From NCBI RefSeq assembly GCF_011302055.1, contig NZ_CP049871.1, forward strand, positions 1,074,501 through 1,138,500: a stretch of DNA of 64,000 nucleotides, written 5' to 3'. Positions 24,423-34,022 of the stretch are shown one piece after another (within the stretch, counting starts at the first letter, position 1; every line of letters begins with the position of its first letter). The translations under genes and the position numbers were made by a program. Under the pieces are notes generated by a model. That model saw only the letters and a program-made list of their open reading frames with translations, did no database searches and was not told where the DNA came from. Source of the stretch: Sphingomonas sinipercae (GTDB taxonomy: Bacteria; Pseudomonadota; Alphaproteobacteria; Sphingomonadales; Sphingomonadaceae).

Positions 24423-25916
24423 ATGACCACAAGCGCCTGGACCGACCTTTCAAACCGTGGCTTGACCCCGCTGTCGACGCTGTTCGAGCAGGAGCCGGAC
24501 CGGCTGTCTCGGCTCACCGGCGAAGTGGCGGGCATCTATTTCGACCTGTCTAAGACCCACATCGATGCGAAGTTGGTCGAAACCCTGCCGGGCCTTGCCG
24601 AGGAACGCGGCTTGTCTGCCGCCAGGGACGCACTGTTCGCCGGCGGCATCGTCAACCCGACGGAGGGGCGGCCAGCCGACCATCTCGCCGAGCGCGGGCA
24701 GGGCGCGGCCGGGGCGGTCGATTCGGCCGCGGCACGGCGCGAGCGGATGCGGGCGCTGGTCGACGCCATCGAGGCGGGCGCGTTCGGCGATATCACCGGA
24801 GTCCTGCATATCGGCATTGGCGGATCGGTGCTCGGACCGGCGCTGCTGGTCGACGCCCTGTCGGGCACCGCGCCGCGGATAGATGTCAGCTTCCTTTCGA
24901 ACATCGACGGGCAGGCGTTCGATCGCGCGGTCGAGGTGCTCGACCCGGCAACCACCCTGGTCATTGCCGCGTCAAAGACGTTCACTACCGCCGAAACCCT
25001 GTCCAATCTCCAGGCGGCGATGGACTGGCTGCGCGGCGCGGGAATCGCCGATCCGCAAGGGCGGGTGATTGCCGTCACTGCCGCGCCGGAAGCGGCGCTG
25101 GAAGCGGGCATCGACGATACCCGAATCCTTCAATTCTCCGAGGGCGTCGGCGGCCGTTACTCGCTGTGGAGCGCGGTCTCGGTCACCGCCGCGCTGGCCT
25201 TGGGGTGGACGGCGTTCGAAGAACTCCTGGAGGGCGCCGCCGAAATGGACCGGCACTTCCGGTACAGCGAGCCAGGCAAGAACCTGGCGCTGCTCGCGGC
25301 CCTGGCCGACCAATTGTACGTGCAGAATGCCGGCGCGCAGAGCCGCGCGGTGTTCGCTTATGACGAGCGTTTGGAACTGCTGCCTTCCTACCTTCAACAG
25401 CTGGAGATGGAGTCGAACGGCAAATCGGTGTCGGTCACCGGCGAAGCCGTCGAACGAAGCGCGCCCGTCACCTGGGGCGGCGTTGGGACCGATGCCCAGC
25501 ATGCGGTATTCCAGCTGCTCCATCAGGGGACCGCGTTGATCCCCGTCGAATTTGTCGCGGTTGCCGAGGACGAGAGCAGCTTGCCGGACCACCATCGCCT
25601 CTTGCTGCTCAACGCCTTCGCGCAGGGGGCGGCGCTGATGCGCGGGAAGCCGTCCGACGACCCGCACCGTAACTATGCCGGCAACCGGCCGAGCATCACG
25701 ATCCTGCTCGACCGGCTCGATCCGCGAACGCTTGGTGCGCTGATTGCCTTTTACGAGCATCGCACCTTCGCCAACGCCGTATTGATGGGCATCAACCCCT
25801 TCGATCAGTTCGGGGTAGAGCTTGGGAAGGAAATTGCCCGGAAGCTGGGCGAGGGGGCGGAAGCGGCCGATCTCGACCCGTCGACCCGCGCCTTGATGGA
25901 AAGGGCCGCCATCTAA
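24423..25916 (+). CDS. pgi: Glucose-6-phosphate isomerase
   Basis: 497 residues, somewhat shorter than the 550-residue enterobacterial form. It has HIGIGGSVLGPALL, AASKTFTTAETL for phosphate binding, a Glu in the EMESNGKSV segment and NPFDQFGVELGK near the end. It interconverts glucose 6-phosphate and fructose 6-phosphate. TAATG overlap links it to glutathione reductase. Confidence 0.94.
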   Translation: MTTSAWTDLSNRGLTPLSTLFEQEPDRLSRLTGEVAGIYFDLSKTHIDAKLVETLPGLAEERGLSAARDALFAGGIVNPTEGRPADHLAERGQGAAGAVDSAAARRERMRALVDAIEAGAFGDITGVLHIGIGGSVLGPALLVDALSGTAPRIDVSFLSNIDGQAFDRAVEVLDPATTLVIAASKTFTTAETLSNLQAAMDWLRGAGIADPQGRVIAVTAAPEAALEAGIDDTRILQFSEGVGGRYSLWSAVSVTAALALGWTAFEELLEGAAEMDRHFRYSEPGKNLALLAALADQLYVQNAGAQSRAVFAYDERLELLPSYLQQLEMESNGKSVSVTGEAVERSAPVTWGGVGTDAQHAVFQLLHQGTALIPVEFVAVAEDESSLPDHHRLLLLNAFAQGAALMRGKPSDDPHRNYAGNRPSITILLDRLDPRTLGALIAFYEHRTFANAVLMGINPFDQFGVELGKEIARKLGEGAEAADLDPSTRALMERAAI

Positions 25917-27256
25917 TGGCCGATTACGACCTGTTCGTCATTGGCGCCGGTTCTGGCGGTGTGCGTGGGGCGCGGGTTTCAGCGGCTCATGGCGCCCGGG
26001 TCGCGGTTGCCGAAGAATATCGGGTGGGCGGCACCTGCGTGATCCGCGGCTGCGTCCCCAAGAAGCTGCTCGTCTACGGCGCGCACTTTGCCGAGGATCT
26101 GGAAGATGCCGCGATGTTCGGCTGGGACGTGCCGACCAAGCGCTTCGACTGGGCCGTCCTGCGCGACAACGTGCTGTCGGAAGTCGACCGGCTGGAAGGC
26201 GCTTACGGCGAGACATTGGGCACGCATGGGGTCGAGATTATCCGCGAGCGCGCGGTGCTAACCGGCCCCAATTCGGTTCGCCTTGCCTCCGGCCGAGAAG
26301 CGACCGCCGACAAGATATTGATCGCCACCGGCGCCCGCCCGCAACTGCCCAGGATCGAGAGCATCGAGCATGCGATCACGTCGAACGAAGTGTTTCATCT
26401 CGACAAGATTCCGCAGCGCATCGTTATCGTCGGCGGCGGGTACATCGCCAATGAATTCGCGGGCATCTTCCACGAGTTCGGGAGCCAGGTGACGCTGGTC
26501 AACCGCACCGACGTTCTGCTTCGCCATTACGACCAGCAGATCGTCGACCGCCTGCTGCAAATTTCTGTTCGCAAAGGCATCGACTTCAAATTCAACTCGA
26601 AGATCGAGCGGATCGAAAAGCTGGAAAGCGGCCGAATCCACATGACCATGACCGGTTGCGACGATTTCGAAGCGGACCAATTGCTGTTCGCGACTGGGCG
26701 GGTGCCGAACCTGGAGGGGCTAGGCTGCGAGGCTGCAGGCGTCGAAGTCACCGATCAAGGCGCGATCAAGGTCGACGACGACAATCGCACCTCGGCCCCG
26801 TCGATCTACGCCGTTGGCGATGTGACGAACCGGGTGCAGCTTACGCCCGTCGCAATCCGCGAGGCGCAGGCGTTCGCCGACACCGTCTTCGGAAACAAGC
26901 CGACCCGCGTCGATTATGGCTGCATCCCCTCGGCGGTATTCAGCCACCCGCCGCTGGCCGCTGTCGGCATGACCGAAGGCGAAGCGCGCAATCGCCTGGG
27001 CAGCGTCAAAGTCTACACGTCGGACTTCCGCCCGATGAAGAACGTGCTTGCCGGCCGCAACGAGCGTTCCTTGTACAAGCTAATCGTCGACGGCACGACC
27101 GACCGGATCGTCGGGCTGCACATGATCGGGCCGGATGCACCCGAAATCCTGCAGGCCGCCGCGATCGCGGTGCGCGCGCAACTGAAGAAGAGCGATTTCG
27201 ACGCGACGGTAGCACTTCACCCGACGATGGCCGAAGAACTGGTGCTGATGCGCTAA
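25916..27256 (+). CDS. gor: Glutathione-disulfide reductase
   Basis: 446 residues of the pyridine nucleotide-disulfide oxidoreductase family. FAD motif VIGAGSGG (8-15); redox disulfide Cys41/Cys46 in GGTCVIRGCVPKKL; NADPH motif VGGGYIANEFA; YAVGDV; and the C-terminal LHPTMAEEL with the active-site histidine. The GCVPKKL form favours glutathione reductase over lipoamide or mercuric enzymes. Co-transcribed with pgi. Confidence 0.92.
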   Translation: MADYDLFVIGAGSGGVRGARVSAAHGARVAVAEEYRVGGTCVIRGCVPKKLLVYGAHFAEDLEDAAMFGWDVPTKRFDWAVLRDNVLSEVDRLEGAYGETLGTHGVEIIRERAVLTGPNSVRLASGREATADKILIATGARPQLPRIESIEHAITSNEVFHLDKIPQRIVIVGGGYIANEFAGIFHEFGSQVTLVNRTDVLLRHYDQQIVDRLLQISVRKGIDFKFNSKIERIEKLESGRIHMTMTGCDDFEADQLLFATGRVPNLEGLGCEAAGVEVTDQGAIKVDDDNRTSAPSIYAVGDVTNRVQLTPVAIREAQAFADTVFGNKPTRVDYGCIPSAVFSHPPLAAVGMTEGEARNRLGSVKVYTSDFRPMKNVLAGRNERSLYKLIVDGTTDRIVGLHMIGPDAPEILQAAAIAVRAQLKKSDFDATVALHPTMAEELVLMR

Positions 27257-27275
27257 ACGCCGGGCGGGGGACGAA

Positions 27276-28859
27276 ATGGACGCGATCATCATCGGCGCCG
27301 GCCACAACGGCCTGACCTGCGCATATTATCTCGCCCGCAAGGGGGTGAAGGTGCGGGTGCTGGAAGCGGCCGACAAGGTCGGCGGCGCGGCGGTGACCGA
27401 CGAATTTCTGCCGGGCTTCAGGAATTCCGCCGCCAGCTACACCGTCAGCCTGCTACAGCCCAAGGTCATTCGCGACATGCAGCTGGAGCGGCACGGGTTG
27501 AAGGTCGTGCTCCGGAAAAAGGACAATTTCCTCCCCGGCGACGGCCAGTATCTGCTCGCCGGGCGAAACGGCCTGACGCGAAAGGACATCGCCCGCCTGA
27601 ACAAGGCCGATGGCGATGGATACGATCGCTATATCGCCGAGCTCGCGGCGGTGGTTCCGCTGGTTAAGAAATGGATCCTGCGTGCGCCGCCCGAAGTGGG
27701 GGCAGGCACGCGCGGACTCCCGTCGCTCCTCAGCCTTGGGCGCGACATGATGGGTCTGTCGACGGCCGAGATCCGCGCGCTGCACGACTTCGCGACGCGC
27801 AGCGCGGGCGACATCCTCGACCGCTATTTCAGCGGGGACCTCGCCAAGGCGTTGTTCGGGTTTGACGGTATTGTCGGCAACTTCGCCTCGCCCTACGCGC
27901 CCGGGACCGCCTACGTCCTGCTGCATCACCTGTTCGGCGAGGCCGCGGGAGTCGAGGGCGCGTGGGGCCACGCGATCGGCGGCATGGGCGCGATCACGCA
28001 GGCAATGGCGCAGGCCTGCCGGGAGGCAGGTGTCGACATCGTGCTCAAGACCCCGGTCGAGGAGCTGATCGTCGAGCGCGGCCGGGCCGTGGGCGTGGTC
28101 GCGGGCGGCAAGGCCTGGCGAGCCGACGTTGTCGCGGCGGGCCTTCACCCGAAGCTTCTCTTCGACCGGCTGATCCCGCCGGGCGCCGTCGAGCAGGACA
28201 TTCAGTCGCGGATGACCAACTGGCAGTCGGAAAGCGCGACCTTCCGGATGAACGTCGCGCTGTCCGAGCTGCCGAAATTCACCGTCCTGCCCAAGAAGGG
28301 CGATCATTTGACCGGCGGCATCATCGTCGCGCCGAGCCTCGACTATATGGACCGCGCCTATCTCGACGCGCGCGCCAATGGCTGGACGAAGCAGCCGATC
28401 GTCGAAATGTTGATCCCATCGACGCTCGACCCGGGCCTTTCGCCCAAGGGCAAGCATGTGGCTTCGCTGTTCTGCCAGCACTTTCGTTTCGACCTCGGGC
28501 CGGGCCGAAACTGGGACAAGGAGCGGGACAAGGCTGCGGACGCCATTATTGCGACGGTGGAAGGCCACGCGCCCGGTTTCGCCAAGTCGATCATCGGGCG
28601 GCAGATCCATTCGCCGCTCGATCTGGAGCGACGTTTCGGTCTCGTCGGCGGCGACATCTTCCACGGCAAGATGGGCCTCGACCAATTGTTCAGCGCCCGG
28701 CCGATGATCGGCTACGCCGATTACCGGATGCCGTTGAAGGGGCTGTATCTGTGCGGGTCGGGCGCGCATCCGGGCGGCGGCGTGACTGGCGCCCCAGGCC
28801 ACAATGCGGCCCACGCCATCCTTGCCGACCGCAGCTGGTGGCGGAGGCGCGCCGGATGA
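27276..28859 (+). CDS. Phytoene dehydrogenase-like FAD oxidoreductase (PYROXD2-type)
   Basis: 527 residues. The N-terminal dinucleotide fold IIGAGHNGL is followed by VLEAADKVGGAAVTDEF, and the C-terminal GLYLCGSGAHPGGGVTGAPG segment is the FAD-binding end of the CrtI/PYROXD2 group. The substrate is unknown; a carotenoid desaturase role is not supported because no other crt gene is present. The stop overlaps the CoA-transferase start (ATGA). Confidence 0.85.
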   Translation: MDAIIIGAGHNGLTCAYYLARKGVKVRVLEAADKVGGAAVTDEFLPGFRNSAASYTVSLLQPKVIRDMQLERHGLKVVLRKKDNFLPGDGQYLLAGRNGLTRKDIARLNKADGDGYDRYIAELAAVVPLVKKWILRAPPEVGAGTRGLPSLLSLGRDMMGLSTAEIRALHDFATRSAGDILDRYFSGDLAKALFGFDGIVGNFASPYAPGTAYVLLHHLFGEAAGVEGAWGHAIGGMGAITQAMAQACREAGVDIVLKTPVEELIVERGRAVGVVAGGKAWRADVVAAGLHPKLLFDRLIPPGAVEQDIQSRMTNWQSESATFRMNVALSELPKFTVLPKKGDHLTGGIIVAPSLDYMDRAYLDARANGWTKQPIVEMLIPSTLDPGLSPKGKHVASLFCQHFRFDLGPGRNWDKERDKAADAIIATVEGHAPGFAKSIIGRQIHSPLDLERRFGLVGGDIFHGKMGLDQLFSARPMIGYADYRMPLKGLYLCGSGAHPGGGVTGAPGHNAAHAILADRSWWRRRAG

Positions 28860-30070
28860 CATCCCCGCTGAACGGTCTTCGAGTCCTCGATCTCAGCCGC
28901 GTGCTGGCTGGGCCGTGGTGCACCCAGTTGCTGGCCGATCTTGGCGCCGACGTCATCAAGATCGAAAAGCCCGGCCTCGGCGACGACACGCGGCATTGGG
29001 GCCCGCCGTGGGTCAAGCATGAAGGGCGGAAGGTCGCTGCCTATTTCCTGTCCGCCAATCGCGGCAAACGGTCGGCGGCGATCGATATTGCGACGAAGGA
29101 CGGTGCGGCGCTCGTCCGTCGGCTGGCTGAAACATGCGACATCGTCGTCGAGAATTTCAAGGTCGGCGGGCTGGCCAAATATGGGCTCGACGCTGCCTCG
29201 CTCCGCGCGGTCAATCCGCGCCTGATCGTCGCGTCGATCACCGGCTTCGGCCAGGACGGGCCGTACGCAGAACGCGCTGGCTACGATTATATGATCCAGG
29301 CGATGGGCGGCTTGATGAGCATCACCGGCCAGCCGGACGGCGAGCCGGGCGGCGGACCGATGCGGGTCGGGGTCGCGGTCGCCGATTTGTTCACCGGCAT
29401 GTACACGACCGTCGCAATCCTCGCCGCGCTCCACCGGCGGTCGGTGACCGGCGAGGGCGGGCACATCGACATGGCGCTGTTCGATACGCAGCTGGCGATG
29501 CTCGCCAACCAGGCATCGAATGCACTCGTCTCCGGCAAGGACCCGCCGCGCCAGGGCAATACCCATCCCAACATCGTCCCTTACCAGCCGTTCGCAGCGG
29601 CCGATCAGCCGATCATCATCGCGGTCGGGAATGACGGGCAGTTCGCGCGGCTGGCCGAGATTTGCGGGCATCCCGAGTGGGCACTGGACGAGCGCTTCGC
29701 GACCAATGCTGCCCGGGTCGCCCACCGCGCCGAAATCGTCGCGCTGGTCCAGCAGTCGATTGCGGGAAGGACGGCCGCGCAGTGGCTCGAGGCACTTGAA
29801 CGTGCCGGAATCCCGGCCGGGCCGATCAATTCGGTGACAAAGGCTCTGCAGGACGTGCAGGCGCAGCACCGCCAGGTCGTGCGGATGATGAGCAGCGCGT
29901 CCTTGGGCGATCTGCCGACGGTCGGCTCGCCGGTCAGGATCGATGGCGAACGGGCGGACTCCGACCTGCCGCCGCCGGCGCTGGGCGAGCATACCGATGT
30001 AGTGCTGGAGGAATTGGGGTTGCCGGCCGCCGAGACGGAACGGCTGCGAGCGGCGGGCGCGATCGGCTAG
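28856..30070 (+). CDS. CaiB/BaiF family (class III) CoA-transferase
   Basis: 404 residues from ATG 28856, coupled to the previous gene. LDLSRVLAGPWCTQLLADLGADVIKIE and NRGKRS are class III CoA-transferase hallmarks, and HIDMALFD holds the aspartate expected to carry the acyl-CoA intermediate. The acid pair is unknown. Its TAG overlaps the stop of the convergent XpaC-like gene (CTAG). Confidence 0.88.
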   Translation: MTSPLNGLRVLDLSRVLAGPWCTQLLADLGADVIKIEKPGLGDDTRHWGPPWVKHEGRKVAAYFLSANRGKRSAAIDIATKDGAALVRRLAETCDIVVENFKVGGLAKYGLDAASLRAVNPRLIVASITGFGQDGPYAERAGYDYMIQAMGGLMSITGQPDGEPGGGPMRVGVAVADLFTGMYTTVAILAALHRRSVTGEGGHIDMALFDTQLAMLANQASNALVSGKDPPRQGNTHPNIVPYQPFAAADQPIIIAVGNDGQFARLAEICGHPEWALDERFATNAARVAHRAEIVALVQQSIAGRTAAQWLEALERAGIPAGPINSVTKALQDVQAQHRQVVRMMSSASLGDLPTVGSPVRIDGERADSDLPPPALGEHTDVVLEELGLPAAETERLRAAGAIG

Positions 30071-30804
30071 TCGCGCGCGCCTTCGATTTGCGCGTCGACG
30101 TAGCGTGACTTGATGAAGCGACCTTGGGTTTCCAGCGCCGCGACATCGGCGCGGGCAAGCTTTTCCGAAATCTCACACAGCGCGGTTCGACCGGCGGCAA
30201 GCCCCTCGACCAGCCGGTCGTTGACGCTGATATTTTCGCCGTCGCGCTCATCGCGATAATTCGCCGGCACGTTCAGGTAGCGGTCGATCAGTCCAGGCAT
30301 GTGGATCGACATCAGGCGCCTTGCATCCTGCGCTTGCGGATCGACCGTCTCCAGCCGCTCCAACGTCTGCCTGAGCGTCGGTAGCTCGGCACTGATCGAG
30401 TCGATTTCCTTGCGTGCGGCGGCGGGCAGGGCGTCGCGCGTCCGATAAAGATAGGAATCGAATTTCTGGACCATCGGTCCGTTCGGCAGGTCGGCCGAGG
30501 GCGCCTTTTGCGCTTGCTCGCCCGGCATGAAGGCCAGCAATCCGGCAATGCCGATCGCGAGGCCGACCGCCGCAAGAAAGCCGAACATGCCGATCGGCAT
30601 GATCAGGCCGATGACGATGGTGACGATGCTAACGATCCCGATGGCGACGGCGACTCGGCCGGCGCGACGGGCCAATCCCCGGTTCAGCCGCTGACGCTCG
30701 CGCTGGGCGGCATCGCGCGCAGCACCTTCGCGCTCATCGAGCGACCGCGTGACTCGCTCGAAACGGGCAAGCGCCCGGTCGACCTTGTCGCCGACGTCGC
30801 TCAT
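30067..30804 (-). CDS. XpaC-like membrane protein
   Basis: 245 residues. A charged N-terminal coil (about 1-48) leads to two adjacent membrane helices (about 51-70 and 74-92), then a helical cytoplasmic domain with long coils (RKEIDSISAELPTLRQTLERLE). Its place directly after a TelA gene, with an ATGA overlap, resembles xpaC-telA pairs in other bacteria, where XpaC was named for an indolyl-phosphate-hydrolysis phenotype. Sequence similarity to XpaC is judged by layout rather than a clear motif. Confidence 0.62.
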   Translation of the reverse strand: MSDVGDKVDRALARFERVTRSLDEREGAARDAAQRERQRLNRGLARRAGRVAVAIGIVSIVTIVIGLIMPIGMFGFLAAVGLAIGIAGLLAFMPGEQAQKAPSADLPNGPMVQKFDSYLYRTRDALPAAARKEIDSISAELPTLRQTLERLETVDPQAQDARRLMSIHMPGLIDRYLNVPANYRDERDGENISVNDRLVEGLAAGRTALCEISEKLARADVAALETQGRFIKSRYVDAQIEGARD

Positions 30805-32009
30805 TTGCTCTCGAGCGGGGTTAGCGGCGACGACGAGCCGGCCAGCTTGCCCTGCTGCACGCCTTCGGCCCGGGCGATGTAGCCCTTCGACTTCTCGACT
30901 TCGCTCGACAGGGTGGTGACCGTCTGTTTCATGCTGTCGAGCGCCTTGAGCTTGAACGTGTCGATCTGGTCCATCGTGTCGTAGATGTTCTGGAACGCGC
31001 GTTGCAGCGTTTCGAGCGGGATCGTCGACGATGCAGCCTGTTCGTGAATGGCGCCGGTCTGCGACTTCAGCATCTCGCCGGTCGTGTCGATCATGCCCGC
31101 GGTGGTCGTATTCAACGCGCCGATCTGTTCCAGCACCAGGCGCTGGTTGGTCATTGCCTGAGCGACGGTCACCGCAGTGCGCAGCGCCGCCACCGTCGTC
31201 GTCGAAGCTCGGTCGACGCCCTTCACCAGCTCGACATTGTTCTTCTTCACGAGGTCGAGGGCCAGGTAGCCCTGCACCGTCACCGCCATCTGCGTCAGCA
31301 GGTCGGTCGTCCTCTGGCGGGCGTAGAAGAGCGCGCTTTCGCGGATCGCCTTCGCCTTGGCGGGATCGGTGGCGTCAAGCTCGTTGGCCTTGTCCTCAAG
31401 CTGCCGGTCGAGGCTCTTGGAGATGTGGACCATCTGCTCAAGCTTGTGCATCGTCTTCCACAGCCCGGCGCGCTCGGTGTCGATCGCGGCATTGTCCATC
31501 AGCAGCTCGTCCTTGCCGGACGCAAGCCGGTTCAGCACCGCCGAGATGTGGGTCTGGGAGCTTTGATACTGGCGGAAGTAGTTCTTCATCTTGCCGCCGA
31601 AAGGGATCAGCCCGAACAATTTGCGGCCCGGATTCAGCCGTCCGTTCCTGGCGGGGTCGAGTTTCTCGACTGTGGTTCGGAGCTCCGTGAGGTCGGCGCC
31701 GATGCCGGTGTCGCTGTCGATCGCCTTTACCGGCCGGTCGAGGAAGCGGTTGGACGCGCCGGCCGCTTCCGCGACCTCCTTGCGACCCATCGCGGTCAGC
31801 TGGTCGACCTTTTTGCCGAATTCCGGGCTGTTGGAGTCGAGCGCCGCCAATTCGTTGACGAACTGGGCGACCTTCTTGTCGAGCTCGCTGGTTTCCTCCG
31901 TCTTGAGCGGGACAAGGCCCGCCGCTTCCGCCGGAGTGACCGCTTGCAACGGGTCGGGCGGGTCAAGCTTCAGCTTGGTTGCGGTGGTGGTGCCTGCTTC
32001 GGTCGCCAT
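30801..32009 (-). CDS. TelA/KlaA family protein (toxic anion resistance)
   Basis: 402 residues from ATG 32009 with AGGAG upstream; longer frames read into the divergent intergenic region. It is almost wholly helical, with the TelA features LTELRTTVEKLDP, a KLFGLIPFGGKMKNYFRQYQSS segment and MTNQRLVLEQIGALN. The family is linked to tellurite resistance on some plasmids but is common on chromosomes with no known role. It probably works with the XpaC-like membrane partner encoded next. Confidence 0.88.
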   Translation of the reverse strand: MATEAGTTTATKLKLDPPDPLQAVTPAEAAGLVPLKTEETSELDKKVAQFVNELAALDSNSPEFGKKVDQLTAMGRKEVAEAAGASNRFLDRPVKAIDSDTGIGADLTELRTTVEKLDPARNGRLNPGRKLFGLIPFGGKMKNYFRQYQSSQTHISAVLNRLASGKDELLMDNAAIDTERAGLWKTMHKLEQMVHISKSLDRQLEDKANELDATDPAKAKAIRESALFYARQRTTDLLTQMAVTVQGYLALDLVKKNNVELVKGVDRASTTTVAALRTAVTVAQAMTNQRLVLEQIGALNTTTAGMIDTTGEMLKSQTGAIHEQAASSTIPLETLQRAFQNIYDTMDQIDTFKLKALDSMKQTVTTLSSEVEKSKGYIARAEGVQQGKLAGSSSPLTPLESK

Positions 32010-32094
32010 CGTTGCCAATCTCCTCGCGCCCTTGCCCAACGTCGCGGAAAAGCGTGAACGCCGCTCCGGCTGCGTGCAAGGGCCTTTGCAAGGT

Positions 32095-32112
32095 GTATTA
32101 TAGGTGTAATAC
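32095..32112. promoter_or_regulatory. Inverted repeat between telA and the pilus genes
   Basis: GTATTA-TAGGTG-TAATAC is a perfect dyad with 6-base arms in the 220-base divergent interval; GGTGTA also occurs twice as a direct repeat. It lies about 85 bases from the telA start and 118 from the TadG-like start. Either gene could be its target. Confidence 0.4.
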
Positions 32113-32229
32113 GGCGGGCTGCAAGGCCTCGGCGTCGCCGCGATCCCGTTAACCATCCTACGCAACGCTTCGATTACCTTGCTTACCGTAGACCGGCACC
32201 ATGCGCAGGAATGTGTGGGGCTTTTACCG

Positions 32230-33534
32230 ATGATCGCATTGTTCAAACGTCTCCGGGAAGACCGGCGCGGAAACATCCTAGTCCTTGCCGGCGCCTGCAT
32301 GCCATTGCTGGTCGGCGCCGCTGGCCTGGCGACCGACACGATCCAGTGGGCCTTGTGGAAGCGCCAGCTGCAGCGCGCCGCCGACTCCGCGGCGATCGCC
32401 GGCGTGTACACGCGGGTCAAGACCGACACGGAAACGGCGGTCAACGCCAGCGTCACGACCGACCTGCAACTGAACAATCACACCGGGATCGCGCTCAATA
32501 CCGGATTTCCGAAGGTGGAACTGCTCGCGAACGACGGCGACGCGCAGCGTCGGGTGCGAGTCACGCTGGAGCTTTCCAAGGCGCTGCCGTTCAGCTCCAT
32601 TTTCCTGAAGAATGCGCCCCGGGTTAGCGTGGTCGCAACTGCCGCCAGCGTTCCGGGCGCCGCCGAATATTGCGTCGTCGCCCTCGACCCGAGCGCGTCC
32701 GCGGTCGGCATCGACATTGCCGGCAGCACGGATATCGACATGGGCGACTGCTCACTGATCGCCAACTCCAAGCACCCGTCGACGGCCGCAACCAACACCG
32801 GCATCGGGTCGACCGTGGTCGCGCGCTCGATCGCCGCGGCCGGCGGCGTCAGCTACTCCAGCAAGTGGACGGTCGACAGTTACGATCCGTACAGCTCGCC
32901 GGTCGCGGATCCCTTCGCCAAGGTGCCAATCCCTGCGAAGACGGCGTGCACGCGTACCGTCAACGTCAACAAAAGCGACTTTCCCATCGATTGGTCGGGC
33001 ACCGACAGCGCTGGGCAAGTGGTCTGCATCACCGGCGATCTGACCGTTCAGGGCACCATGAAGCTGGGCAACGCAACCTATGTGATCAACGGCGGCGACC
33101 TGACGATGAACAGCACGGGCTCCAGCCTCAGCTGCGGCAGCTGCACGGTCATCATGACGAACTACGCCGACCCGACGAAGACCGGAAATATCAAGATCAC
33201 CGGTGGCAACCTGGCGCTTACCGCGCCGACCAGCGGGACCTATCAGGGCATGGTCCTGATGCAGGACGCTCGCGGGACCGACACCGGCAAGAAGACGCAA
33301 AACCAGATCAACGGCAATAACGGCGCATCGCTGACCGGGGCGATCTACATCCCTAACCGGTCGCTTCTGTATAACGGTGGCGCCGGCACCACCGCGCCCT
33401 GCCTGCAGATCGTGTCGAAGCGGGTGGAGTTCAGCGGAAGCTCCAAGTTCAAGGTCAGCAACGAATGTGCTGCGGCCGGTCTCTCCCCCATCGGCGGCGG
33501 TGACAATGCCCGTCGAGTGAGGCTCGTCGCATGA
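32230..33534 (+). CDS. TadG-like pilus assembly protein
   Basis: 434 residues from ATG 32230; a TTG at 32179 would add 17 residues without a ribosome site. The N-terminus is of the Tad/TadG type: a short basic stretch, RRGNILVLAGACMPLLVGAAGLATD membrane segment (about 14-38) and WKRQLQRAADSAAIAG. The long exported remainder is Ser/Thr/Asn-rich and contains several cysteines. It likely belongs to the Flp pilus or a related secretion system. Its stop overlaps the next TadE gene. Confidence 0.8.
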   Translation: MIALFKRLREDRRGNILVLAGACMPLLVGAAGLATDTIQWALWKRQLQRAADSAAIAGVYTRVKTDTETAVNASVTTDLQLNNHTGIALNTGFPKVELLANDGDAQRRVRVTLELSKALPFSSIFLKNAPRVSVVATAASVPGAAEYCVVALDPSASAVGIDIAGSTDIDMGDCSLIANSKHPSTAATNTGIGSTVVARSIAAAGGVSYSSKWTVDSYDPYSSPVADPFAKVPIPAKTACTRTVNVNKSDFPIDWSGTDSAGQVVCITGDLTVQGTMKLGNATYVINGGDLTMNSTGSSLSCGSCTVIMTNYADPTKTGNIKITGGNLALTAPTSGTYQGMVLMQDARGTDTGKKTQNQINGNNGASLTGAIYIPNRSLLYNGGAGTTAPCLQIVSKRVEFSGSSKFKVSNECAAAGLSPIGGGDNARRVRLVA

Positions 33535-34022
33535 TGCTGCGTCGCTTGCGCTTACTGGCCCGCGAACAAGGTGGCGTCGCGACGATCGAGCTCGCCATGG
33601 TCGCGCCGGTCCTGGCGCTGATGGTGGTCGGCATTTCCGACATCAGCATCGCCTACAGCCGCAAGCTGGAGCTTGAGCAGGCGTCGCAGCGGGCCATCGA
33701 AAAGGTCATGCAGACGACCGGTGAGACGACGCCGGAAGCCGCTATCCAGAAGGAAGCCGTCTGCCAGATCAACGGCGCGAACGCTGACGGTACCTGCAAG
33801 ACCGGGCGGATCAGCGCGTCGAACGTGACTGCGGAATATCTCCTGAAATGCAACGGCGTCACGACGGACTACTCGCTGGAGTGCGCCACCGGGGAGACCG
33901 AGCTGCGCTACATCAAGACGACCGTGACGGACACTTACACCCCCATGTTCCCGCTTAAATTCGGAACGGCGGCTGACGGAAAGTATCATATTTCCTCGAC
34001 CACCGGCGTGAGGGTGGGATGA
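33531..34022 (+). CDS. TadE/TadG-type pseudopilin
   Basis: 163 residues. EQGGVATIELAMVAPVLALMVVG carries the TadE pattern: a Gly before a hydrophobic helix with Glu at +5, where TadV-type prepilin peptidase cuts. The periplasmic part has three or four cysteines. Coupled by ATGA overlaps to the genes on both sides. Confidence 0.83.
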   Translation: MMLRRLRLLAREQGGVATIELAMVAPVLALMVVGISDISIAYSRKLELEQASQRAIEKVMQTTGETTPEAAIQKEAVCQINGANADGTCKTGRISASNVTAEYLLKCNGVTTDYSLECATGETELRYIKTTVTDTYTPMFPLKFGTAADGKYHISSTTGVRVG

